From assembly GCA_964007475.1 (NCBI GenBank), contig OZ023273.1, forward strand, positions 44,083,525-44,147,524: 64,000 nt of DNA, in the 5' to 3' direction. The translations under genes and the position numbers were made by a program. Source of the DNA: Hybos culiciformis. Taxonomy: Eukaryota > Arthropoda > Insecta > Diptera > Hybotidae. Of the stretch, positions 36,495 through 50,100 are shown piece after piece; within the stretch, counting starts at the first letter, position 1; each line of letters starts with the position of its first letter. The notes below the pieces were generated by a model. That model did not search any database, had not been told where the DNA came from, and saw only the letters and a program-made list of their open reading frames with translations.

Positions 36495-37419
36495 ATTCTT
36501 TCTTTATTCACTTCTGATTTTGTATTTATATTGTGTAAAAAAACCTTAGTTTACTAAGATAAAGGTACATAATATGAATGTTTAATTTAAAAATCTAGTT
36601 TTAATAGTTATAACATAATATTTTAAGTATTTTTTTAAATTAAAGTTAATTTTAACTTTAATTTGTCATAAATCATAATGAACTAAATTAGTTTAGGACA
36701 AAATTATATAAAGATATTTTAAACTCACAAATTCTAAAATTTATATTTTTGACATACTAACTTTTTTTTTATTGTGATACCATCTTAAGTTATCAAAAGA
36801 AATGTACCAAAGATATTATAAGTTTTAAATAATAAAACCTATTTCTTAAAAAATAAATTGATTATAATACCTACGTATATTTGCTTTCAAATCAATTATA
36901 CATAGACAGTATGTATGTTAATAAGCAAAATATAAGATAAAATATAATATAAATAAATATGTAATATAATTTCCAAATAAAGCATTAATCTTCATTATAT
37001 ACTACATTATTATAAAATGTCCATTTAAGATAACTATAAAAAATAATAAAAGTTGCATTCTTGTTTTATTTATATGTTCAAATAATAGTTTAAGTTTGGT
37101 TTTTTATGCTAATTTAACTCATTATAATGCCAACTTTATGCTGCCAAAAACCTTATTACTCGCAACTTGATATTGTGCAAGTTCTAAGGCTCGAATTTCA
37201 CTCAAGTCATTTGTGTAATAGTATTATAATATAACTAATATAAATATATGTGTAAATATAATATTATAAATAATATTATTAATATAAATATGTACAATTA
37301 AAATAATTTTTGCAATTCTTTTCTAAACTAAACTTTAACGCCTAAAGAACACTTTTTTGATATAACATCGATATTAACTCAAACTTCTTAAACATCGATT
37401 TAAAGAAAACTATGTTTTT
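36495..37419. other. Spacer between duplication units
   Basis: AT-rich sequence with no recognised gene or element. Confidence 0.45.
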
Positions 37420-38118
37420 TGACTAGTGAATTCTTCTAATTATCCACCGAATATTATGGTTTGTATGCAATTATTTTTCATTTGATCGAACCTAAACTGA
37501 ACTTAATTTTTTTATATTCAATTTTATTTAATAGTTTATCATTTTTGCAATTTATATGTTTATATACAGTACAATTAATATTTTTTCATTATGATTCACT
37601 ATAATTCATATGAATTTAAGTAGTCGTCTTCGTCTACCTTCTTCTTCCACTTGTTTCATTTTTCTTTAATTTTTTTTTTACTCATTATTTTATTTTTTTT
37701 ATTTTTTTCACTTTCCCTTCCTTTCTTTCATTTCTTCTCTCACCCTCTTCATTTATTTTCTTTTCTATTGTTCTTTCTTCCCTCCTTCGTTTTCATTCGC
37801 TTCTTTTTCCATTTTTTATACTTTAAAGTTAAGAGCTTTACTATTTAACTTTATTTATTAAATATTATTTTTTACTTTATAGTTCGATTGAATTAAAGCT
37901 TGTTTTAAAAAGGTTTCTTTATACATATATATCTTTTTTTTGTTTATCTCTAAAGAAGACATATTACATAGTCTATTCGTAAATGTAACAAATTTTTATT
38001 GATTTATAAATTTAATTTATATGGTGGCACATGAAATTTATTTCAAAAAAAAATATATATAATTATCAAAATTTTCATAAATAAGTGATAAAAGCATTAA
38101 AAAGTAGATCATTAATAG
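37420..38118 (+). promoter_or_regulatory. Duplicated 5' flank of transporter gene 2
   Basis: Direct-orientation counterpart of 14100-14671. It carries an extra pyrimidine-rich block at about 37620-37830 (CT-rich on the + strand) that the first unit lacks. An in-frame TAG stands directly before the ATG at 38119. Confidence 0.5.
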
Positions 38119-38149
38119 ATGCCGGAGCCAACATCCCAAATTGAGAGAG
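38119..38149 (+). CDS. Transporter gene 2, exon 1 (N-terminus)
   Basis: ATG plus nine codons and one base, ending GAGAGAG at a GT donor. The phase-1 end joins exon 2 exactly as in copy 1. The flanks match copy 1, but 45 bases covering the upstream start region of copy 1 are replaced or lost, so translation would begin at the internal Met equivalent. Confidence 0.65.
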
Positions 38150-41100
38150 GTTCGAAAACAAAGTGTTCGTATTTATTTTTTGTTTTGCCATGAACAAAAA
38201 AAAATTTGTTCAATAATATTAATTTTTTAATAAGTGATGATTTATTTCCTTTTTATGGATAAAAAAAAATCAATTTAATAATAGGATAAAATACCCAAGT
38301 GCAGCCACCTTACTCATTTTTTCACTTTGAACGAACAAAAATTATAGAATATAAATATTATAGAACTATAAATTCAGGATTTTACATTTATCAGACATAA
38401 TTTCGCAATTGTTTTAATTAATTTATTTTTATTTAGAAATCATTTTCTTCTGTTCTCAGCCAACCAAATTAAATTCTCAGCCATTTTGGATGCTATTCTT
38501 TGAGAAGAATTTAGCAATGAATCTCGGTTTTAAGTAATAATTTTTATTATAAATAATTTAAGTTGAAGTATAATCATTTGGTTGGCCCTGGGGAACTGCA
38601 CAAAGTGTCCATATGGGTTATCCGGCACTGACTTAAAGTTCATTGCAACAGTATCTTAAAAATTAGTTTTAGTTCATAGAATTATTCCATTTTCCTTAAT
38701 TCACATTATTTTTTTAATTGATAAATATAACTTCATGAAAGCTAAAAATGCACTTCATATTTTAAAAAATACATATAAAAATCTGTCTGCACTCACTATA
38801 TGCAAAAATCACAAATGAAGGCTTCATTTGCAGACTCTTCATGTGATTTGAAGTTGGTGCATTGGAGATGAAACCATCGGCAACATCCCTCACAGCCATT
38901 AAACTTCATATTTCTATCTTGACCATCTCTATCCAATAAAACCTTGCAGTGCTCTCAGTTTGTTTTTTTTTCTTTTTTCTTTTGGGAAGATCTTTATGTT
39001 TTTATTTTCTTTTTCTTTTTTTTTATTTTATTTTGAATTCTGCTTTATTTATTTTCCTTTTATTTCACAATTTTATTTTTTTTTAATCTTAAAGCTAGAC
39101 ATATTATGTTTTTTTTTTTTTTTTTTCTAATAACTAATGTCCCTATTTCGAAATCCCTAGTTAATTTATTTTCTTATTCTATTTTGTTTTTTATGTCTAT
39201 TTATCTTATTTTATATTATTTTACATTATTTTATATTATTGATAATTAGGCCTCAAAAATTTTTTTTTAAAAATATGCCATCTGTTTTTTTTTTTTGTTA
39301 TTAAAATACTTAATCCTAAGGCTTAATCTAATTAAAAAAGAAAAGTAAACAAATAATAATAAAAAAAAAAAGAAATACCTTTTAGTTTTTTAACCACCAG
39401 ATATATTTTTTTTCTTTTTCATATTGCTTTATGTCAATATCTGGTATGAATTTATTATATTTAATTCTATCTATATTAAGATTATTTGGATCGTATAAAA
39501 TTTTTTGATTTGTTATTCTTCTTTTCATGTAATATATTATTGGCAACCCTTCCTTATTTTGAATATATTTTTTTTCATCAAGAAAAACGAAGATTTCAGG
39601 AGGAGTGAAACCTGATTCCATAGCCCGTCTGAAGTAATTTTCATTTGGATAGTATATATTATTTATTAGGCTATTTTCACTTTCAATTTTTTTTCCGAAA
39701 TAATATCTAGTTAATTTTATTATATGATTATCTATTTTTCCTATATTTTCGTTTTCATACAGTTCTTTTATTAGGTAATATTTAATGTAATTGCTTCTAG
39801 GTGTTCTATTTTTTCCTGTTATTATTCTAAGGCAGCGTCTTTCAAATATTCTTATTTTTTCCATATTATTCGAGCTAAGATTGAACCAAATGGACATGCA
39901 TAGATTAAGATTGGTCTTAATAGAGCCTTATAGGCTGTAATTTTAATTTTTTTTTCTAAATATTTATTATAAAATAAATTTTTACATATAAAAAAAACTT
40001 TTTTTGCTTTTTTTAGTTGTTCTTCAATATGCTGTGTATACTTAAGTTTTTCATTTAGATAGGCCCCTAAATATTTTATATTTCTTTTGTGAATTATTTT
40101 TTGTTTTTTCCCTTTTATACTAAAATTTCGCCAATGTTTTTTAACATTATACGTCGCATATTCTAATCCCACCCTAAATAAGATTGTTTCACATTTGTTT
40201 TAATTTATTTTCAATTTCCACGTTTCTAAAAATTCTATAATAAAGTTATGCTGTACGGTCGTTACTTTTTTGTCACTGGAGTAAATAGTAAGATCGTCAG
40301 CATAGCTTATACCTCCATTATTCTCTTTAAAAATTTCGTTTTCAAATATATCGCTAATGTATATATTGTAAAGAGTAGGTGCTAAAATTGTCCCTTGTTG
40401 GACCCCATTGTAAACTGAGAAATTGGTATCTGTCGTCTTCGTACCATCTGTTACCACGAATTTTTTCCCTATTATCATTTTCCTAATTAGATTTTTCATT
40501 TTGTATATTAGACCTTTGATCCATAGAGTATCAAAAGCTGTCTCTAAATCGATCATGCAAGCTCCAATACATTTATTACCATTGAGACCCCAACATATAT
40601 CTGATACTAATTTATGTATACCATGTACTGTGGAATGATTTCTACGAAATCCAAATTGTGTTTCACTAAGCACTTTCTTTTCTTTTACTTCTTTGTTAAG
40701 TTTTATTAACACAATTCTTTCAAAAATTTTACTAATATTCGGTAAAAGATTAATAGGTCTGTATGATGCTGGATTTGATTTATCTTTTCTTGGTTTTAGT
40801 ACAGGTACAATTTTCGCTATTTTCCAGATATTTGGATAATAGGAATTATTATTTAGATTATTGAAAATTGTACAATATTCCCTAATAATATATTTTGGCA
40901 TTTTTCTTAATACAAAATTTGAGACTTCATCAATTCCTGCTGATTTTTTTGAATTAATATTTTTAAATATCGCTTCAAGTTCGTCTGTACATGTGAAAAT
41001 GTTTTGATCTAAATTATTTTCGTTTGCTTTATTTCTAGAGTTAAAGTTTAATATTTTCTTATTTTCCCTATGCCTTTCTTGAATTTCATTTTCTATTATT

Positions 41101-44100
41101 TTATTTATTTTCTCAACTTCTTTTTCAATATTATTATTCCCCGTATTTACAATATTATGTACTTTTTCATAATGTTGGCCTAATACCTTTAATTTGTCTT
41201 CAGTTTCTGTTATGGTTATAGTATTTTTTTTTAATCGTTTGTTGGTATTTTTAAGTCATGAATTTTTAGAGGTTCTTTTTTCGGAAAAATTCTGTTAATT
41301 TTTTTAAACATGTTTTGATCGTTTGATTTTATTTGTTCTATTTTTGTTTTCCAGTATTTATTTATTTCTATTTTAATATTTTCATTTATAAGTTTTTGTA
41401 TATTATTGATTAAAGCTTTAGTACGTCCCCAGTTGACTTTATTTAAATTTAGTTTTTCTTCTAATTGATCTGTTTTGAGTTCAAAGAGTTGGTTATCATT
41501 TCTTTCTATATTTATACAAATAGCTTTATGGTCACTGTCGTAAGTTTTTGTTTTCAGCTTGTTTGTGGATATGTCCAGATCTACGGTCAGTCTAGTATTT
41601 ATGATAGCTAGGTCTAGAAAAGAGCCAGCTCTCGGGTATGATGGTTCTTTAGTAGTCAGTATTTGTGCTTTGTATTCTGTTTCATGTTTTTGTATAAATT
41701 TGTTAAAGATATTTCCTCTCGCATTGTTTGTCGTATTTCCCCAACTCTTATGCTTAGCGTTAAAGTCTCCTGCTAGTACATAAAAGTTTTCGAGTTTATC
41801 CAATTCAAGAATTTTAAATAGATTTTCTATTTCCTGCCTAAATTTTTTTTTATTATGTTCTGATGCATAAGCTGAGATGATTTTAATTCTTTGGTGGTGG
41901 TTTATTTTAATTTCTATTATTGTCGTTTCTAAGCATTTGTTATTTAGTATTTTTACGTTTCTTATTTCCTTAAATTGTATATCATTTTTTATTATTATTC
42001 CTGTTCCTGCTCCTCCTGAAGGTTCGAAATTTCTATCATTTCTAATAAAATTATATCCTTCGAATTTTAGGTTGGCCTGACAACTTTTATTTAATCTTAA
42101 CTCATTTAGTAACAGAATATCTGGTTTTTCCTCTTCTAAAAATTTACTTAAATATATTCTCTTATAAACAGACTTTAGAGAGTTAATGTTAATAGATATT
42201 ATATTAATACTGTATATTTTGATCATGATTAGTTAAAAAAAGGGCATTATACAATATTTCTATTTTATTATTTTGATCATTTAAATTTTTTTCTAATTTA
42301 TCTATTTTTAAGCTTACATTTTTAATAAATTCAAAAATATCTTTCATGCTTCCACTATTTGGTTCTTCTGGTTGTTGTGTTCCTTTTTTCGTTATATCAG
42401 TAAATGATACTTTGGGTTGGATTATGTTTCTAAACATGCCTACTTTCATTTCTCTTTTCAACTTTATTTCTTCTTTCTTTTTTTGTAAATTTTGTTGCAA
42501 TACCTTGTATCTTGGACATCCTTTGTATGAAGCTGGGTGACCTTCTGATTTACATAGAACACATTTTAGTTGCTTTCAGGGTTGGACTGGCCCACCGGGA
42601 CACCGGGACATTTAACGGTGGGCTGGTAATATTTGGGCCGATAAATTAAAACTTTTTATTACTAATTATTTTAAAGATACAATGCAATCTGATTTAAATA
42701 TATTTTGATTGGAAATATTTTGGGAAAGAATCGAAGTATAATAGCTTCGAAAGTACGGTACTTAGTGCTAAACAATTGAACTTTGAAAATGCTGTAAACA
42801 GGAAAATATATTAATTAAAAAAGAAACCAGGGTAAAAAAAATATTTGTTAATTGATTCGATGAGATTCCAACTCTCAAGTACTCTTTTGTGCTAAAATAT
42901 ATGAAATTTATGAGATTTCCGTGGCCTACAAATCATTTGACTTAGATTTAAATAATTTAAATATTGTTTTCAATTCCAAAATTTTAGTTTATAATCGTCA
43001 TGTTTGGAAAGAAAATCGAATACCTATAGATTATTTATTCAAAAAGTGTTATTAAAATTTAAAGCTCAAAACCCATATTGGAAATCAATTTAAAAAGATT
43101 TCATAAAAGTTTATATTTGAATAGTGTTAGTTGTGTTCCCAGAAACTTTAAAATTAAAAGGCAACATTTATTATATCAGAAAATTTAGAAATTTGTTATG
43201 GAGTTGTTGTAACTTGATTGGATCGTTAGAGTGAAAATAGATGGATTGGTTCATGGTTTACAAATACCTACTTAATTTAATTCTTTCCCAATATTCCAAT
43301 TTACTTAACAATAGTTCTTAGAATTTTTCGTTCAATTCTTATACTTTTTTTGATATAGTATTGAATTAAAAAAATTAGGGAACCTAGTGTTTATAGAAAT
43401 GCGTATTTATTTGGGCCTATATTCTAAATAAGCATTGCATTTTTTTATACAGATAAGTGGATAAGCAATGTATTTTTTAAATTTAGAAATGGGCCGGTAG
43501 TCCAAAACTTCCCGGTTTAATTTTTATAGCCAGTCCAACCCTGGTTGCTCTCTATTTTCATTTTTTTTGTCCCCTTCTTCTACATTGATTGATTTGAATT
43601 TGCATTCTCCTGGTTGATGCTGTGCGTCACACTTTACGCATCTGTACTGCAATTTGCAATTGGTTGCTGTATGTCCATGTCTTTGACACTTTTTGCATTG
43701 TGTTATTTCGTTATTTTTTTTAATTATTTTGTTCCATGTTATTATTCTGTTCTCTATAGTTTTTATTTTATATATTTGGTTAATGTTAGATTCGTTTGAT
43801 GCTTGTACCACAAACAGAGATGTATTGTAATTATTTTGTTTTGAATGTTTGGTGATTAGTCTAGTTACTTTTAAAAATTCGATATCTTCTTTATCGTATT
43901 GTTTTAGTTCTTTTAAGATTATCATCAGGCTCATCGGTAGCCTCGAGACCCTTTAAAATTAATGTTTTATTTTTTAGTTCTTTGGGAGTATATGAATAGT
44001 ATTGATATTCCCCTACATTCAATATTTTTTTTATTTCATTATATATGTCTATACTATCTGAGAGTATAGCAAATTTTGTTTTGTTGATTTTTTTTTATTT

Positions 44101-47100
44101 TAAAGTCTTGTGCATTTATTTTCTCTTAAATATTATTTACAATATTTTTTATTTCTGTGTTATAAAGATAAATGGGTTTTATGTTTTTATTTTTACATTT
44201 TAGCATGTGCTATAGCTTTCGCTATTTTTTTTAATTAATTTATATATGATGATTGCATGTGTATTGACGCATATAATAATCCATTTAGTGATCTAAATTC
44301 TATAGCACTAAATAAAACATAACGATCCCCAACGCATTAAAATATTTAAAAAAAAATTAGTAATTTTCTAAAAAAAAATTATTCATTTTGTTTTTTGCAA
44401 AAAAAAAAATCGAATAATTTTTTTTTGGAAAAATTACTAATTTTTTTTATATTATTTTAGGAATTAGCTGATCTTCTTAAATTTTATTTAATTTTATTTT
44501 TAATTATTAAAAAAAATAATAATTTTATAATTATTTTTTTTTATAATTAAAAATAAAATTAAATTAAAATTATAATAGTTTACAATACATTTTATCCTCC
44601 TTGTTGCTGCCATTTTCCTCATTTGTTGATAAAAGAAGAAAAAAATTCTTACTTGACATTTGACAATTGACAGCAAACTTTATAATGACAATTATTTTTG
44701 TTCCATACTTTCAAGGTTACCATTTTGCTATTTTTATTCATTTTGTTTTTTTTTGAATAAAATAAGTGCAACTTTTGAAGTGTGGTTAAATTTTCGTAAT
44801 AAAATCTAACTACACTCGCTTAAAAATTTAGTAGTAGAGGTTCGAAGATCCTTTAAATATAGTAGATTGAAACACATGTTAAGAAAATTCATCGACTGAT
44901 CGACTGGCCGCTTTTTAGGAAAATAAAAAAAAAAAGCCGCGTATTTTTTTATTGGTTCTTTTTTGTTTTTTTTTTTGTTTGCTCAGAGGGAAAATATAGA
45001 TTAGCTCAGAGGGAAAATATAGATTTTTAACATTATAAACTAAACTTTATTTGACATGCATGCGAGAGGTATACATTTGCAATTTTTTCTTTTTTTTTTG
45101 TATTTGTCTGTATTGAAATATTGTGAGTGTGAGTGATATTATTTTTGTTTATAGTATTAGGCAGTTCAAAATGAAGTTAGTAAATACAATATAGGGAAAT
45201 GTAAATACAATTTACATTATAGGGAAATGTAAATAAAATTTACTTAAGTGAATAATTGCATGTGTATTGATGCATGTAATGGACCATTTACCGAGCTAAA
45301 TTTGCGATTGTAAACACAACTTACCGAACACATGCACATTAAAATATTTTTTTTTTTTTTTAATTGCAATGCAATAAAATAAATACCTATTTTAGAGTTT
45401 AATTTTGGAATGAAAATAAAAATATTTTTTCAAATTAAAAAAAAAAAAACAATTTCTCGCCATGGTGAATTTACATTTTCTTTTTGACACACTTCTAAAT
45501 TTTCAGCTACCCTAGTGTAGAGATTATTGCAATGGAAAAGACCAAAGCTTGAAGCTCTCAGATTCAGATCAATATAAATCAATCTACATACAAAAAAAAA
45601 TCTTTTTTTTTTATTATTATTTTTATATTCTTTTTGTTTTGCTGAGCATAAATATCTATGTTGTGTTGATTTAGATGTTAATAATAAAATATTGATGCTT
45701 TTTCTTTTTTTTTAATTTTAATTTTTATCTCAATATTTCGACTTGATTCAAGTCATCCTCAGGAGTATTATACTGTGATGGCACGTTTATTTAAAATAAA
45801 AAAAACTTATTTCTTCTTTTTTCTTTTATTTATTTCTTTAACAATTCTTACAGTTTTATTTCCTACAAATTAATTTATTTGTTTTTAAATTAATTTTCAA
45901 ATTCTATCAGGTTTTATTCTTTCCAATTTATTTTTTTTTAATTTTCACAACTCGTTCTAATTCAAGTCATCTCAGGAGTATTATACTGTGATGGCACGTT
46001 TATTTAAAATAAAAAAAACTTATTTCTTCTTTTTTCTTTTATTTATTTCTTTAACAATTCTTACAGTTTTATTTCCTACAAATTAATTTATTTGTTTTTA
46101 AATTAATTTTCAAATTCTATCAGGTTTTATTCTTTCCAATTTATTTTTTTTTAATTTTCACAACTCGTTCTAATTCTCTTTAAAATTTTACGCCCGCTTT
46201 CTTTTACGTTCAAAATTCAACTCTCTATTTTTATTATTTTTCTTTTCTTTTTTGGTGAGATGCCTACTTTACAAAATCGTCATCTTAACTAATACATATA
46301 AAAACCCTACATCTCGACCATCGAATTTATAAAAAATTAAACATCTCCATGACAAAAAAAAACTTACAGACTAACATACAAAATTTTTATATATATATTT
46401 TTTTTTTTTTATTATAATTCGTTAGTTTTCATCCAAGGACGAATACGAGAAGCATCAAATATTCCTTCGAATGGTTTCTGGGTTACCTGAAACCCTTCGA
46501 GGTCCTTCAATAAATATCTGTCATTTCCAATTAATTTCTCAACTACATACGGACCACGATATTTGGGTATCAACTTTTTATTATCCCCAATAGAAGTATC
46601 GACATTTACTATCATTACTAAATCTCCCACCGAATAAACTTTTGCCTCTTTTCTTTTATTATTAAAATATTTTTCATTTATTTTTTGACTTCTCTCGATA
46701 TTTTCCGCCGCCTCTTTCCTAATTTTTTCAATCGACACTTTTGGTTCATCAAAAACATAATTTTCAAGATAATCACTTATCTTATCATCAATTTGTCCCC
46801 TTTGATTAATTCCGAATAACAACTTTGAAGGAGTAGCTTTGGTACTTTTTGAGCAACTATTATTCAATGCAAATTCGACTTTTTCTAAAACTGTATACCA
46901 AAAAATTTTTTTTTCTTTATCAATTAATTTAGAAATCATTGGTCCCACAGTGCGGTTGATGAATTTTGGCCTGTTTTTTGGGATTTCAAAGGCGTTTTTT
47001 GGCTATAACTGGAGAAAACTGGAAAAAAGTAGAACAAACTCAAAAAAAAAACCCGTACGAGGTCTTATGATGCAGGGCTCGTACTATTGTTATCAAGAAA

Positions 47101-50100
47101 GTCTTTAAACTCTAACGAAGCGAAACAAGTTCCTCGATCACTGACTATTCTCTGGGGCTTACTGTATTGATTAAAATATGTATCTAAAGCTTTTATAGTG
47201 TCAGAACTGGTTTGTGTATTAGTAGCATATAATTTAGTGAATTTTGTAAACCCATCTATAACTCCCAAAACATATTTCTTTTTATTATTTATTGCATCAA
47301 ACGGGCCATAGTAATCGACGTGAATAGTATCGAATGGTAAATTTCCTTTCGGAATTGAATGAAGAAATCCTTCTGCTCGACCATAATGTGGATTAAACGA
47401 AATACACTTTAGACAACTTTGAATATAGTCTTTCACACTTTCAGTCAACTTGGGATACCAGTAGGTGCGTTTTATATACTCACAAGTCTTTTCTACTCCC
47501 AAATGTCCCAGAATTTCATGAGCATTTCGAATTACTTGGTTTTGCATATGTCTAGGCACATAAAATCGAATTCTTTCTTTATCAATTTTACGATAAATTA
47601 ATCCGTCCCTAAGCTCAAATAATTTATTTTCTGATGTTTCCAACTGTTTTCGCAACTCTTCAAGTTCACTATCTTGACTCTGACATATAGCTAAAGTTTT
47701 TTCAAAAGAATTTTCTTCTAACACCATAACCGCTACAGACCTATTTAAAGCATCGACGTGCTGCATGCGCTTTCCCTCCCTATGTTTAATAATATAGTCG
47801 AAAGTTTGCATTTCCAGTGCCCATCTACTAATACGTGGATTAATTATTTGTTTATTTAGAGTTAAGGTGAGAGCGTTACAATCAGTAACAATTTTAAATT
47901 TACGTCCTAACAAATATGTACGAAAACGCCGTAACGAATAAATGATTGCAAGTGTTTCAAGCTCATACGAATGATATTTAACCTCCTGATCTGTAGTTCG
48001 CTTTGAGAAGTAAAAAACAGGATGCAATTTACCATCCTCCTTTCGCTGAAATAGAATAGATCCATACCCTACCGAGCTTTCATCACAATGAAGTTCAGTC
48101 TCATGTTTGGGAGAGAAAATTGACAAAACCGGTCTTTCTAAGAGTTTCAACTTTAATTCTTCAAAAGATTTCTGTTCATTCACACCAAAATTAAATACTT
48201 TAGGCTTATTTTTTATTAAATCCTGAAGAGGTTTAGCAATGTGTGTAAAATCTAAAATAAACTTTCGAAAATACGAACACATACCTATGAATCGTTGCAA
48301 ATCTCTTATTGTTTTTGGAACAGGAAAATCACTAATAGCACCTACATTATTTTGATTTGGACTTATCCCCTTTTCACTTAAAGTGTAACCCAAATAATCC
48401 ATTTCAATAAACAAAAATTTACATTTTGCAGTGTTAAGCTCTAAACAATTATTCGCTAGAACCGCTAGGACCTTATTTAACGCAACCATATGTTCTTCAA
48501 TTGTGGAAGTCGCAATCATTAAATCGTCAATATAAATAGTTACAACTTGATCTTCAATTAAATTTTTAAATATTTTTTCGACATACCGTTGAAAAACAGG
48601 GGGTCTACTATGTAATTCGAATTTGGGCGATGCGAATACGCATTCACCATTTTCGTACTACACAATCCGAAAGTAGCATCATATACGACTCGAAAGTAGC
48701 AACATGCCGATGCGAATATCGACTTGCAACAATACGGCTCACTATGTAATTCGAATTTCGACTTGTTATTTTCGGATTTTAATAACTTTTCGCTCGATAA
48801 CAATTTTTGTTTCGAACGCAAGTGATTAAATTTTAAAAGTAGATTTAAAAAAAAAAAAAAGGAATTGGATAATAATTTAAAAAAAAAAAATGCAAGTAGA
48901 AAAGAAAAAAATTAATATTTAAAATATTTACAAAATTTTTATTAAAAATTTTCCAAAAAAACAAGGCGATACTTCAGTTTCCTTGAACCACTCAGAATGG
49001 GTTGAAACTTGGAGGAGGGATAGAGGCGGTTCCCAAACTCCCAAAACTGAAATCAGTTTTCGGGGAAAAGGCCCCCCAAAGTTTTCATACATTTTTGTAT
49101 GGATTTTTTTTGTGCGATTTGCGGCGTCAAAGTTCTGTTTAAAAAAACGTATGAAGTAAAGTGTGAAAATTTTGAAGGGTCATAACTCCGATATGGGGGC
49201 TTTCCCGCAAATACCGTTTCGGATTTAACATTTTAGGGACCGCCTATACCACGAACCCAAAAATAGGGCAAATCGGGCACAAAAAAAAATCTATACAAAA
49301 ATGTATGAAAACTTTGGGGGGCCCTATCTCCAAAACGGGGCATTTTCCCCAAGAACTGATTTCAGTTTTGGGAGTTTGAGCACCGCCTCTATCCCCCTCC
49401 AAGTTTCAGCCCATTCTGAGTGGTTCAAGGAAACTGTAGTTTAGCCAAAAATAATAATAAATAATTTTCAAACGAAACTGAAAAAAAATTTATTTATTTT
49501 GTTTTTTTTTCGACAATTTGACATTTAAATTAAGGTTTTACACACTTTAACATAGAGTTTGCGCAAGTCTGTTCGAAAATGTTACATAGTACCGATTTTG
49601 TCAATTTTCGGATTCTACTTTCGGATCCTATTTTCGGATCTTCAATGCGAAAGTAGATAGTTACATAGTAGACCCCCAGATGGAGCATTACGTAGTCCAA
49701 ACGGCATTTTTTCCATTCAAATTGACCTAGTGGAGATATAAAGCTAGTCAGTTTGATGGACCCTTCTTGTTTGCGAATCGGTCAACTAAATCTTCTATAA
49801 CGGGTAAGGGATAATTATCCCTTAAAGTAATTTTATTCAACGACCCAAAATCAATACACAAACGATAATCATCAACATTTTTCTTTTTAATTAATACAAT
49901 GGGAGAACAATACGGAGAAGAACTTTCCTGAATAGTTCCATTTTCTAATAACGCCTTTAATTTTTCTTGCAAAATATTTTTTTCATGTAACGACAACCGA
50001 CGCGGCTTTGAACTATAAAATTCATTTTTTTCTAGTGTAATTTTCATCTCGCATTTGACCTTAGGACAACTATTTTTAGTATAATTATTATGATATTCTG

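Larger units (their letters stand above)
39285..44090 (-). mobile_element. Jockey-type non-LTR retrotransposon, degenerate
   Basis: Minus-strand element in the order ORF1 (zinc-knuckle nucleocapsid), ORF2 endonuclease, then RT, with no RNase H, which is the Jockey pattern. The 3' end carries a short A tail (T run 39285-39296 on the + strand). The 5' end is uncertain, near 44090. It is inactivated by two frameshifts and a stop in ORF2, a frameshift in ORF1 and a 967-bp MITE inserted in ORF1. Confidence 0.85.

Noticed and set aside
37651..37848. Phe- and Ser-rich frame of 65 codons
   Set aside because: Translation of a pyrimidine-rich tract in the 5' flank of gene 2.
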